Assembly (NCBI GenBank): GCA_015523055.1
Contig: WALD01000077.1
Coordinates: 1-6,388 of the forward strand
Direction: 5' to 3'
Length of the DNA: 6,388 bases
DNA from: Candidatus Altarchaeota archaeon
GTDB taxonomy: Archaea > Altiarchaeota > Altiarchaeia > IMC4 > QMZM01
Both the position numbers and the translations under genes were made by a program. The notes beneath the pieces were generated by a model. That model did no database searches and was not told where the DNA came from. It saw nothing but the letters and a program-made list of their open reading frames with translations. Below are positions 1 to 5,750 of the stretch, in pieces; within the stretch, counting starts at the first letter, position 1; each line of letters begins with the position of its first letter.

Positions 1-23
1 ATATAATGTATTCCAATTGTAAT

Positions 24-29
24 AAGGTG
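24..29 (+). promoter_or_regulatory. Shine-Dalgarno site for the phosphodiesterase gene
   Basis: AAGGTG lies 6 nt before the ATG at 36 and matches the archaeal/bacterial anti-SD core (GGAGGTGAT). It supports starting the protein at MKIFLLGLDG rather than at the in-frame ATG at position 6, which would add ten residues ahead of the conserved first strand. The window opens with ATATAAT (1-7), which could be part of a TATA box, but the edge cuts off the context. Confidence 0.55.
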
Positions 30-35
30 TATGGG

Positions 36-1595
36 ATGAAAATTTTTTTACTTGGACTGGACGGGAGCACCCTTGACCTGATAGGACCGTGGGCCTCTGA
101 AGGGAAACTGCCCACAATCAAGAAACTGATTAGATCCGGCTCCAGCGGAAGGCTTAGGAGCACGATAAAGCCGATAACACCGGTTGCTTGGACATCAATA
201 ATGACCGGTAAGAACCCCGGAAAACATAACATGATGGACTTCTTTGATGCGGATTATGAGAATTTCAGGATAGGCCACTTCAAGGCTGCCGGTGATGTAA
301 AGGCTGAATTCGTGTGGGAGATTCTGGAAAAAAACGGGATTAAGTGCGGTATAATAAACATACCCATGTCATCTCCCTTCAGGTCCAGGGTTACCTTCGG
401 TGAGGGCGATCATCTCAGAAAGGACTGGATGAATTTCTCATGGCCGGAGGACACAAAGGCAGGGTTGAATCCGTCCAATCCGTTATTTGAAAGGAGGATG
501 TTTGAACTGATAGATATGAGGTTTGACCAGATAGACTACATAGCCAAAAACAAGGAATGGGATTTTCTTGCCATGAACATATTCGCGGTTGACCCCCTGC
601 AACACTATAGGTGGTATGACATGAAGTTGCTGCTGAGGGCTTTTAAGAAGGTTGATGCAAGATTGTCAGAGGTTCTTGAAAGGCTGGGGGAGATAAATCT
701 TTTCCTGATATCGGACCATGGGATGACCAGGCTAAAGAAGACGTTTCATATGGACAATTGGTTGCAAAGCGAGGGATACCTAAGGTTCAGGGGTGGCGGA
801 GGTGTAAAAGCCTCCAGAATTGCAAAGATTGGATTAACACCTGCGAATTTCACAAGGGTTTTGAATCCCTTAATCTCCTTCGCACAAAATCACGGCATGA
901 TGAGGTTCATACCTTCCGGAATAAGGAAAGGGATAGAGAGTGTGAAGAGAAAACTCCCGTCTGCAGATAAGCTCAACATAGAGCAGCTGTCGGACAGGAT
1001 TGATTGGAGTTCAACCAGGGCGTACTGTATGGGCTCCTATGGGGATGTAGTGATAAACCTGAGGGAAAGGAGCAGTCACGGAATAGTTGAGGGCAGTGAG
1101 TATTCGGAGTTGAGGGATGAGATTAGGGAAAAACTCAAGGATTATTTCAGGGGGCTTGGCATCAAGTCCAATATCTGGAAAAGGGAGGAACTGTACTCGG
1201 GCCCATACATGGATAATGCCCCGGACCTTCTTCTTTATATAGATGACGGACATATAGTAACCGAGTCCTCATACAAGATTGAGGATAGTGCCTCCTTTTT
1301 TACTGAGCCTGTGAGAGGCAAAACTTTTGTGGCACACCATGCCCTCAATGGAATATTCATCGCCCATGGCCAGGATATTGCAGAGGGGAAGGAGATTGAA
1401 AATCTCAGTATTATGGATATCACTCCCACCATACTCCATATGTTTGGAATTCCGGTTCCGGAGGATATGGACGGGAGGGTTTTGAAGGAGATATTCAGAG
1501 CGGATTCAGAGGCAGGCAGGAGAGATGTAGTTTATCAAAAGATAGACGAGAAGGGAAGAATCAAGGACAGGGTAAGGAGGTTAAGATTAAAGTAA
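36..1595 (+). CDS. Alkaline phosphatase superfamily protein (type I phosphodiesterase/nucleotide pyrophosphatase-like)
   Basis: Predicted 519-aa metal-dependent hydrolase or transferase of the alkaline phosphatase superfamily, type I phosphodiesterase branch. Seen in order (numbering from the ATG at 36): first metal Asp in FLLGLDG (D9); TPVAWTSIMTGKNPGKH, with T53 of WTS at the usual nucleophile position; FAVDPLQHYRW (D186, H190); FLISDHGM (D227, H228); FVAHHALNGIFIAHG (H434/H435); and the C-terminal signature IMDITPTILHMFGIPVPEDMDGRVL. All metal ligands expected for a two-metal site therefore appear to be present. No signal peptide or membrane segment is visible, so it is probably cytoplasmic. 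The tail (DEKGRIKDRVRRLRLK) is basic and helical. Archaeal members of this branch often sit in surface-polysaccharide loci and may hydrolyse or transfer phosphodiester-linked headgroups; the substrate here is unknown. The gene is convergent with the methyltransferase, with a 4-nt gap. Family call is firm, function is not. Confidence 0.88.
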   Translation: MKIFLLGLDGSTLDLIGPWASEGKLPTIKKLIRSGSSGRLRSTIKPITPVAWTSIMTGKNPGKHNMMDFFDADYENFRIGHFKAAGDVKAEFVWEILEKNGIKCGIINIPMSSPFRSRVTFGEGDHLRKDWMNFSWPEDTKAGLNPSNPLFERRMFELIDMRFDQIDYIAKNKEWDFLAMNIFAVDPLQHYRWYDMKLLLRAFKKVDARLSEVLERLGEINLFLISDHGMTRLKKTFHMDNWLQSEGYLRFRGGGGVKASRIAKIGLTPANFTRVLNPLISFAQNHGMMRFIPSGIRKGIESVKRKLPSADKLNIEQLSDRIDWSSTRAYCMGSYGDVVINLRERSSHGIVEGSEYSELRDEIREKLKDYFRGLGIKSNIWKREELYSGPYMDNAPDLLLYIDDGHIVTESSYKIEDSASFFTEPVRGKTFVAHHALNGIFIAHGQDIAEGKEIENLSIMDITPTILHMFGIPVPEDMDGRVLKEIFRADSEAGRRDVVYQKIDEKGRIKDRVRRLRLK

Positions 1596-1599
1596 TGCT

Positions 1600-2127
1600 C
1601 TATTTCTCCACCTCTAACAGATAGTGGACCTCTGCTGCCGGAAGAATCCAGCACAGATATCTCTGGTAGAGCATTGGGCTGAGATTTATCAGGAAGTCAG
1701 GGAACATAGAAAAGATTTTGCCCTTCATGAATTCTCTGGATGAAAAAAAGAATATTCTCTTCCTCAGTATTCTGAAAACCGCTTTTGAATAGTAACCCCC
1801 GGGTAAGAGATAATCAAAGGTCTTGTAGGTGAAGAAACCCTTGTGGGTCGGGTCGTTGTAGGCTCCCTGCCCCGCGAAGTAGGGGGCTATAACCTTTATC
1901 CTTGCACCGGGTTTTGATATTCGGGATATCTCCTCCATCACGGTCAGCAGGTTATCGGTATGTTCCAGAACATGCTTACAGTAAATCTCGTCAAATTCAT
2001 CTTCCTTGAATGGATACGGGACCTTGTTGAGGTCGTGAACCACATCCACTCCCTCAAGCCTTACTCTGTCAAGGTTCACATAGCCCTTTCTTATGTCTCT
2101 GCCGCAGCCAAGATTTAGTTTTTTCAT
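1600..2127 (-). CDS. SAM-dependent class I methyltransferase (Methyltransf_11-like)
   Basis: 175-aa methyltransferase. SAM-binding motif I is LNLGCGRD (residues 4-11). It is followed by an acidic residue at the end of strand 2 (NLD, D20) that would hold the SAM ribose. A later FDEIYCKHVLEH segment (45-56) and a KPGARIKVIAPY strand (73-84) complete the Rossmann-type core. NDPTHKGFFTYKTFDY (92-107) is typical of small methyltransferases found in glycan and lipopolysaccharide clusters. The protein starts almost directly at motif I, as is normal for this compact subfamily. There is no strong SD, only AGG touching the ATG. A TATA-like GGTATAG about 25 nt upstream (core near 2151-2154) could give a leaderless transcript, or translation may be coupled to the small upstream ORF, whose stop overlaps the start as ATGA. 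O-methylation of a sugar or lipid is a reasonable guess; the acceptor is unknown. Confidence 0.85.
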   Translation of the reverse strand: MKKLNLGCGRDIRKGYVNLDRVRLEGVDVVHDLNKVPYPFKEDEFDEIYCKHVLEHTDNLLTVMEEISRISKPGARIKVIAPYFAGQGAYNDPTHKGFFTYKTFDYLLPGGYYSKAVFRILRKRIFFFSSREFMKGKIFSMFPDFLINLSPMLYQRYLCWILPAAEVHYLLEVEK

Positions 2128-2324
2128 CCTGTAGATATTCTGTAGCGCCCTATACCATATCTCTGAAACCCAATAACTGACCTCTCTTCCTTCTCCATCG
2201 CGATATAACCGGGACGGAATCTCTTTACACCGATGTCGGTGTCGTTGACCTTGCTGCCATTTTCAATTTGACAGCATTCCAATAATAGTTTCCGATTCTG
2301 AAGATAAAAAAGCCTTCCACCCAT
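2124..2324 (-). CDS. Small ORF of unknown function, possibly a gene remnant
   Basis: A 66-aa reading frame from the ATG at 2324 (an in-frame TTG at 2330 is the alternative). I do not recognise the protein. It is rich in Arg, Lys, Ile and Gly and has no membrane segment. For it: the stop overlaps the methyltransferase start as ATGA, the usual mark of coupled genes, and the middle part (around GSKVNDTDIGVKRFRPGYIAM) uses mostly G/C third bases such as AAG GTC AAC GAC ACC GAC ATC, as in a real coding sequence. Against it: short length, no SD, no known domain. It could be a genuine small protein, the 3' end of a decayed larger gene, or a long leader to the methyltransferase. Confidence 0.35.
   Translation of the reverse strand: MGGRLFYLQNRKLLLECCQIENGSKVNDTDIGVKRFRPGYIAMEKEERSVIGFQRYGIGRYRISTG
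2227..2242. repeat. Short perfect inverted repeat (7-bp arms, 2-nt spacer)
   Basis: ACACCGA-TG-TCGGTGT reads as a perfect dyad. It lies inside the small ORF, about 100 nt before the methyltransferase start and about 130 nt from the RHH gene start. A dyad of this size could be an operator for a dimeric RHH protein, but one such match is nearly expected by chance in a window of this length, and no second copy was seen at the sulfation-operon genes. Confidence 0.25.
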
Positions 2325-2340
2325 CTTCAAGACGATGGAT

Positions 2341-2349
2341 TTTTATACC
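2341..2349 (+). promoter_or_regulatory. Archaeal TATA box for a leaderless RHH transcript
   Basis: TTTTATACC is centred about 26 nt before the ATG at 2371. Archaeal TATA boxes sit about 26 nt before the transcription start, so transcription would begin at or next to the ATG. No SD precedes that ATG, which fits a leaderless mRNA. This also argues against the longer frame from 2335, whose start codon would lie upstream of the TATA box and outside the transcript. The reverse strand of the same A+T-rich region (AATAATATATTG, near 2355-2366) could serve as a divergent TATA element for the small ORF and methyltransferase. Confidence 0.6.
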
Positions 2350-2370
2350 TCAATCAATATATTATTCAGA

Positions 2371-2583
2371 ATGGCAGAAGAAACTGTAAGCGTGGATATT
2401 CCAAAATCTGTTGCTGACAAGATCGAGGAGAAGAGGAAGGGTAGTGAATTTGGCTCGCTTTCCGAATATGTGGGTTATGTTCTCAGAGAGGTAGTCTCTG
2501 AAGAGGATGAGGAAGAGGTCTTTTCAGAAGAGGATGAAGAGAGGGTGAAGGAGAGGCTGAAGGCCCTGGGGTATCTGGACTGA
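2371..2583 (+). CDS. Small ribbon-helix-helix (CopG/Arc-type) protein with conserved acidic/ALGYLD tail
   Basis: 70-aa predicted DNA-binding protein. Residues 4-12 (ETVSVDIPK) form the alternating-hydrophobic beta strand of an RHH fold. Residues 11-22 (helix A) and about 30-43 (SLSEYVGYVLREVV, helix B), joined by a GSEFGS turn, complete it. Such proteins dimerise through the strand, which enters the DNA major groove. An acidic linker (residues 44-56) leads to a helical tail ending RVKERLKALGYLD. The whole protein aligns, with a one-residue gap, to the last 67 residues of the 211-aa protein encoded at 5751-6386. The ATG at 2371 is chosen because it begins just before the RHH strand and is the predicted leaderless start; the in-frame ATG at 2335 is upstream of the TATA box. 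It converges on cysC, 63 nt apart. Regulation of the neighbouring sulfation operon is inferred from position. Confidence 0.82.
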   Translation: MAEETVSVDIPKSVADKIEEKRKGSEFGSLSEYVGYVLREVVSEEDEEEVFSEEDEERVKERLKALGYLD

Positions 2584-2595
2584 GGGGAATTCCCC
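2584..2595. repeat. 12-bp perfect palindrome after the RHH stop codon
   Basis: GGGGAATTCCCC immediately follows the TGA of the RHH gene, in the gap between two convergent genes. It could form a short cruciform or hairpin, but no T-run follows on either strand, so a terminator role is unsupported. A chance palindrome of this length is expected about once or twice in the window. Confidence 0.25.
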
Positions 2596-2607
2596 CAACC
2601 CTGAAGA

Positions 2608-2637
2608 ACCTGATGCTTCTCCTTTTAGGGATCAGGT
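2608..2637. terminator. Possible stem-loop between convergent RHH and cysC genes
   Basis: ACCTGAT (2608-2614) and ATCAGGT (2631-2637) can pair as a 7-bp stem around a 16-nt loop that includes CCTTTTAGGG. It lies 24 nt after the RHH stop and 9 nt after the cysC stop, where read-through from both sides would need to end. There is no U-tract next to the stem on either strand; archaeal termination relies mainly on T-rich runs, so the role is speculative. Confidence 0.25.
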
Positions 2638-2646
2638 CATGGGTCA

Positions 2647-3177
2647 TCATTTCTGGACATAATTCAGCTCCACCAATCTGCTGATTATCTTATCTACACA
2701 TTCCTCTGCACTCTCCTTGTCCGTCTCGACGACTATTTCAGGATTCAATGGCTCCTCGTAGGGGTGTGAGATTCCTGTAAAATTCTCAATCTCTCCCGCG
2801 ATCGCCTTCTTATAAAGACCCTTTGTATCCCTCTTTATACATACCTCAATCGGGCATTTTACAAAGACCTCAATGAATTCGCCTATCTCGTTCCTTGCAT
2901 GAGCACGCTTCTCCCTGTAAGGAGAGATGAAGGATGTAATGACGGCAACCCCGTTCCTTGTCAGGAGTTTGGCGACGAAGGTAACCCTCTCTATATTTTT
3001 ATCCCTATCCTCTTTAGAGAATCCCAGATCTCTTGTGAGGTGTTGCCTTACAATGTCCCCATCAAGTCTCTCTACCTTCAGTCCCTTCTCTCTGAGCCTT
3101 TCGGCCAGGATATCTGCCAGGGTGCTCTTGCCAGAGCCTGAAAGCCCGGTAAACCATAAGGTAAATCCTTTTTCCAT
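2647..3177 (-). CDS. cysC: Adenylyl-sulfate (APS) kinase
   Basis: 176-aa cytoplasmic kinase that converts APS and ATP to PAPS, the universal sulfuryl donor. Visible motifs: Walker A GLSGSGKST (11-19); LDGD (38-41), which binds APS; the signature GFSKEDRDKNIERV (52-65); SFISPYR (81-87); CP in the fourth strand (107-108); the lid KGLYKKA (118-124); and FTGISHPYEEP (132-142), where the APS adenine stacks on the conserved Phe. Length matches single-domain bacterial and archaeal CysC, and no catalytic residue seems to be missing. It is the last gene of the - strand operon and begins 2 nt after the transporter stop, with no evident SD, so translation is probably coupled. With sat and the sulfotransferase upstream it supplies PAPS for sulfation; no PAPS reductase is nearby. 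Confidence 0.95.
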   Translation of the reverse strand: MEKGFTLWFTGLSGSGKSTLADILAERLREKGLKVERLDGDIVRQHLTRDLGFSKEDRDKNIERVTFVAKLLTRNGVAVITSFISPYREKRAHARNEIGEFIEVFVKCPIEVCIKRDTKGLYKKAIAGEIENFTGISHPYEEPLNPEIVVETDKESAEECVDKIISRLVELNYVQK

Positions 3178-3179
3178 TT

Positions 3180-3962
3180 TTATAGTAGATAGGTGTTAGC
3201 AAGAGTATATAACCCGAGGATTATCGTCATTAACCCGACAAGGGTTCTGAAGCTGGTCTCGGGTATTTTCTTGACCGTGTGGGCTGACAGAGGAACGGAG
3301 AGGACTGCACCCAGAATCAGGGAGGGAGCCAGAAGCGTCCAGTTGACATCCCTGGATGCGAACAGGTAGAGGAGAACCCCGACCACGCATGTCAGGCCCT
3401 CTGCGAGGGAGGTTATTCCGATAGCCTTCCTGCCGTCCATACCGGACAGCATCTGTCCGCCTGTAATGACAGGACCATAGCCGCCCCCGCTCATCCCCTT
3501 GTTGAATGCTGCGAGGACCCCAATTCCAACTATCTTCCTCCACGAGAATCTTCGGATCTTCTTTCTGGTTGCGAGGATTATGACGCCCATTACCAACACC
3601 AGGATACCGATATAGGTTTTCAGAAACAGGGTTGGAAGATTTATTGCGATCATGACCGCGGCCAGTGTTCCGAATACGCTACACAGCACGAGTACTAATG
3701 TGACCTTCTGCTCTATGGGGTTTCTGAAATTTACATTCCCTACCTTGTGGTGAAGAATTCCTGCGAGAATTCCTGTGATAATCTCAGAGAGAAGGACCGC
3801 GGGGACTATATCCAGCGGGCTGTAGCCCATTATCAGCAGAAGAGGGGTAAGACTTGTTCCATAACCCATTCCAAGGGAGGCGTCTATGTATTCAGAGATA
3901 AATGCTATAATGCTGATGCCCAGAATTATCTGAATTCCGAATATCATCAGTTCTGGAATCAT
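3180..3962 (-). CDS. TauE/SafE (TSUP) family membrane transporter, putative sulfate/sulfur-anion permease
   Basis: 260-aa integral membrane protein with about eight hydrophobic helices (near residues 5-25, 33-46, 50-71, 86-107, 113-131, 143-163, 182-202, 208-227 and 238-257; one of these may be re-entrant). Two glycine-rich motifs mark the internal repeat of the family: GMGYGTSLTP (31-40) in the first half and NKGMSGGGYGPVITGGQ (154-170) in the second. A short basic cytoplasmic loop (TRKKIRRFSWRK, 132-143) separates the halves. The start overlaps the sulfotransferase stop as ATGA, and the stop is 2 nt before cysC. TSUP proteins are proposed to move sulfite, sulfonates, sulfate or related anions. 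Lying between PAPS-synthesis genes, import of sulfate to feed Sat is the simplest role, but export of a sulfur compound cannot be excluded. Confidence 0.87.
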   Translation of the reverse strand: MIPELMIFGIQIILGISIIAFISEYIDASLGMGYGTSLTPLLLIMGYSPLDIVPAVLLSEIITGILAGILHHKVGNVNFRNPIEQKVTLVLVLCSVFGTLAAVMIAINLPTLFLKTYIGILVLVMGVIILATRKKIRRFSWRKIVGIGVLAAFNKGMSGGGYGPVITGGQMLSGMDGRKAIGITSLAEGLTCVVGVLLYLFASRDVNWTLLAPSLILGAVLSVPLSAHTVKKIPETSFRTLVGLMTIILGLYTLANTYLL

Positions 3963-4534
3963 TTTTTGATGTTTCTATTACGGTATAACCTCTCATTTAC
4001 GCCTGAGACAGCTCCTTCTGTATCAAATTCTTCGCCGAGGAAATCCCCGATTCTCTTAATTTCCTGGGACGGGTTTTGCAAAATGCGGTTGTAGTTTACA
4101 TACAATACCTCAATATCCGCCCTTTGAGCCAATAGTTTCTTAACATGATTAAGTAAGTGGGTCAGAGATTCCCTTATTTCCCCTCTCTCCAGAGTTTCAC
4201 CTTTTCTCATTTTTTCCATGGAATTCAAAACCTCTTCCATATCGCGTTCAATGAAAATTATCCTGTATTTGCTTTTGGGGAGAAAAAGCAGGCCGTATGC
4301 AGTTATCTTGACAAAACCTTTGCCTTTGAATTTATTCACATAATCGGGATTTTCCTGCAGCAGGTTAATTATCTTTCCCCCCTCCACTTCATAATAACCC
4401 CGGGGGTTATGCTCATCGGCCTTTCTTTTTTCATCAAACAGAAGAGGGATGTTTCCCCTGCCCAGGATTTGCATTAACATACTTGTTCCGCTTCTTTCAA
4501 TTCCTGAAACAATGTAGATGGTATCCTCAAACAT
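3959..4534 (-). CDS. Sulfotransferase family protein (PAPS-dependent)
   Basis: 191-aa P-loop-like sulfotransferase. The 5'-phosphosulfate-binding loop is IVSGIERSGTSMLMQIL (8-24). NPRGYYEVE (43-51) is characteristic of this small microbial subfamily. YRIIFIERDMEEVLNS (90-105) is the 3'-phosphate-binding strand and helix, with the expected Arg and Ser. The end, VNERLYRNR, resembles the family's usual C-terminus. The first motif has Glu where most homologues have Pro (PRSGTS). No signal peptide, so it should act in the cytoplasm on an unidentified acceptor. Start choice is uncertain: ATG 4534 places the first strand near the N-terminus, as in the family, but lacks an SD. ATG 4579 would add 15 residues rich in Gly, Pro and basic amino acids, and the only SD-like site (GAGGAG, 4600-4605) is 20 nt away, too far. 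Upstream is sat; the stop overlaps the transporter start. Confidence 0.85.
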   Translation of the reverse strand: MFEDTIYIVSGIERSGTSMLMQILGRGNIPLLFDEKRKADEHNPRGYYEVEGGKIINLLQENPDYVNKFKGKGFVKITAYGLLFLPKSKYRIIFIERDMEEVLNSMEKMRKGETLERGEIRESLTHLLNHVKKLLAQRADIEVLYVNYNRILQNPSQEIKRIGDFLGEEFDTEGAVSGVNERLYRNRNIKK

Positions 4535-4612
4535 TTTATGCCGATATTGGGGGGTGCATTTACCTGCGGGCCCTCTCATTATCGCGGATCTTTGTCCGAC
4601 TCCTCTATTTCA

Positions 4613-5737
4613 TTATTCCACGAAATGATTTTCGCCGTTCAGGACAATCCTGGCTATCTCCTTCCTCATGACCTCCTTAGGCGGCTCCTCGCCATTGAGT
4701 AGGTACTCCCTTATCCTGCTGCCTGAGAAGATGATCCTGTCCTCCTCCGAGTGCGGGCAGGTCTTCTCATTTGCTACTGAGCCGCATCTCTTGCAGTAGA
4801 AAAAGGATTTAAAGAAGAGAGGGATTATGCCAATGTCAGGGAACTCGTCAAATATGTCCTGGGCTTCAAACGGACCGTAGTAATTGCTGACCCCTGCATG
4901 GTCCCTTCCAACAATGAAATGGGTGCAGCCAAAATTCTTCCTTATGATTGCATGGAATACTGCTTCCCTTGGACCTGCATACCTCATCTCTGTTCTGAGG
5001 ATTGCAAGAACTGCCCTCTCCCGGAGATAGTAGTTCTCAACCAGTACGTTGTAGGTTTTGAGAATCGTTTCGTCCTTGAAGTCGCCGGGCTTCTTCTTTC
5101 CTATCAGGGGGTTGATAAAGAGGCCGTCAACGAAGGTTAACGCAGTCTTCTGCACGTACTCATGACCGATGTGAGGAATGTTCCTTGTCTGGAAACCCAC
5201 TATCGTTCGCCAGCCCATCTCCCTGAAAAGGATTCTCGTTTCCATCGGCTTCAGGGTATAGTCAAGATAGGGGTTGTCTAGCTCCTGCAGCAGTTCTATC
5301 TTCCCGCCAAGAAGGGAGTCTTTCATTGAGAATACCTTCCTGACCCCAGGATGTTCTTTATCGGTTGTCTTGAATACCTGTTTCGCATAATTTTCTTTAT
5401 CAAATTCGTAGATTTCCTCCACCTCCATGAGGGCATAAATCCTTCCATTGTTTTCAATTGCTATGTTATCTCCAGCATGAATTCCCTCCCCATCATAATC
5501 AAGAACTATCGGAATCGTCCATGGGATATCGTTGCTCAGTCTTCCCTCTTTAAGGACATTGAGGAAGTCATTATGATAGAGAAATCCTTCCAGAGGGCTG
5601 AAGACTCCATGAGCAATATTCTCTATATCTATGATAGTGTCCCTGCTGACGTCAATCCTTGGAAGCTCCCTGGCCTCCTCCAGTTTCCTCGCATCACCCA
5701 CCCGGTTAACCAGTTTTCCGCCATGTGGTTTCTGCAT
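4613..5737 (-). CDS. sat: ATP sulfurylase (sulfate adenylyltransferase)
   Basis: 374-aa enzyme making APS and pyrophosphate from sulfate and ATP. It opens MQKPHGGKLVNRV, the standard N-terminus of monofunctional Sat. Key motifs: ENIAHGVFSPLEGF (39-52); QTRNIPHIGHE (183-193), with the catalytic Q-T-R-N and HxxH; GRDHAGVSNYYGP (277-289); a zinc-binding set C315-x2-C318-x8-C327-x-H329; and FSGSRIREYLLNGEEPP near the end. The IPHIGHEYVQK variant is the archaeal form. Length fits a Sat without a fused APS kinase, and the kinase is encoded separately in the same operon. The ATG at 5737 is preferred over an in-frame TTG at 5758 because a strong SD sits 5 nt upstream and conserved residues begin here. 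The gene starts 13 nt after the double-RHH gene. With no AprAB or reductase nearby, it probably works in the activation direction. Confidence 0.96.
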   Translation of the reverse strand: MQKPHGGKLVNRVGDARKLEEARELPRIDVSRDTIIDIENIAHGVFSPLEGFLYHNDFLNVLKEGRLSNDIPWTIPIVLDYDGEGIHAGDNIAIENNGRIYALMEVEEIYEFDKENYAKQVFKTTDKEHPGVRKVFSMKDSLLGGKIELLQELDNPYLDYTLKPMETRILFREMGWRTIVGFQTRNIPHIGHEYVQKTALTFVDGLFINPLIGKKKPGDFKDETILKTYNVLVENYYLRERAVLAILRTEMRYAGPREAVFHAIIRKNFGCTHFIVGRDHAGVSNYYGPFEAQDIFDEFPDIGIIPLFFKSFFYCKRCGSVANEKTCPHSEEDRIIFSGSRIREYLLNGEEPPKEVMRKEIARIVLNGENHFVE

Positions 5738-5742
5738 TTTAT

Positions 5743-5748
5743 CTCCTC
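5743..5748 (-). promoter_or_regulatory. Strong Shine-Dalgarno site for sat
   Basis: On the - strand GAGGAG (extending to GAGGAGAT) is separated from the ATG at 5737 by ATAAA, an ideal spacing. It lies between the stop of the double-RHH gene and sat. It decides the sat start and indicates that sat is translated efficiently from a polycistronic message. Confidence 0.75.
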
Positions 5749-5750
5749 TT

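Noticed and set aside
2335..2370. A 12-residue N-terminal extension of the small RHH protein from the ATG at 2335
   Set aside because: The start would precede the TATA box at 2341-2349, and the added residues do not belong to the RHH fold.
2899..3199. Two overlapping + strand frames opposite cysC
   Set aside because: Both are antisense to conserved CysC motifs and show no independent coding signal.
3196..3543. A 115-aa - strand frame inside the transporter gene
   Set aside because: It is a shifted frame of the TSUP gene; the true frame has clear membrane helices and family motifs.
3747..4477. Long + strand frames opposite the transporter and sulfotransferase
   Set aside because: They mirror coding DNA on the other strand and contain no domain of their own.
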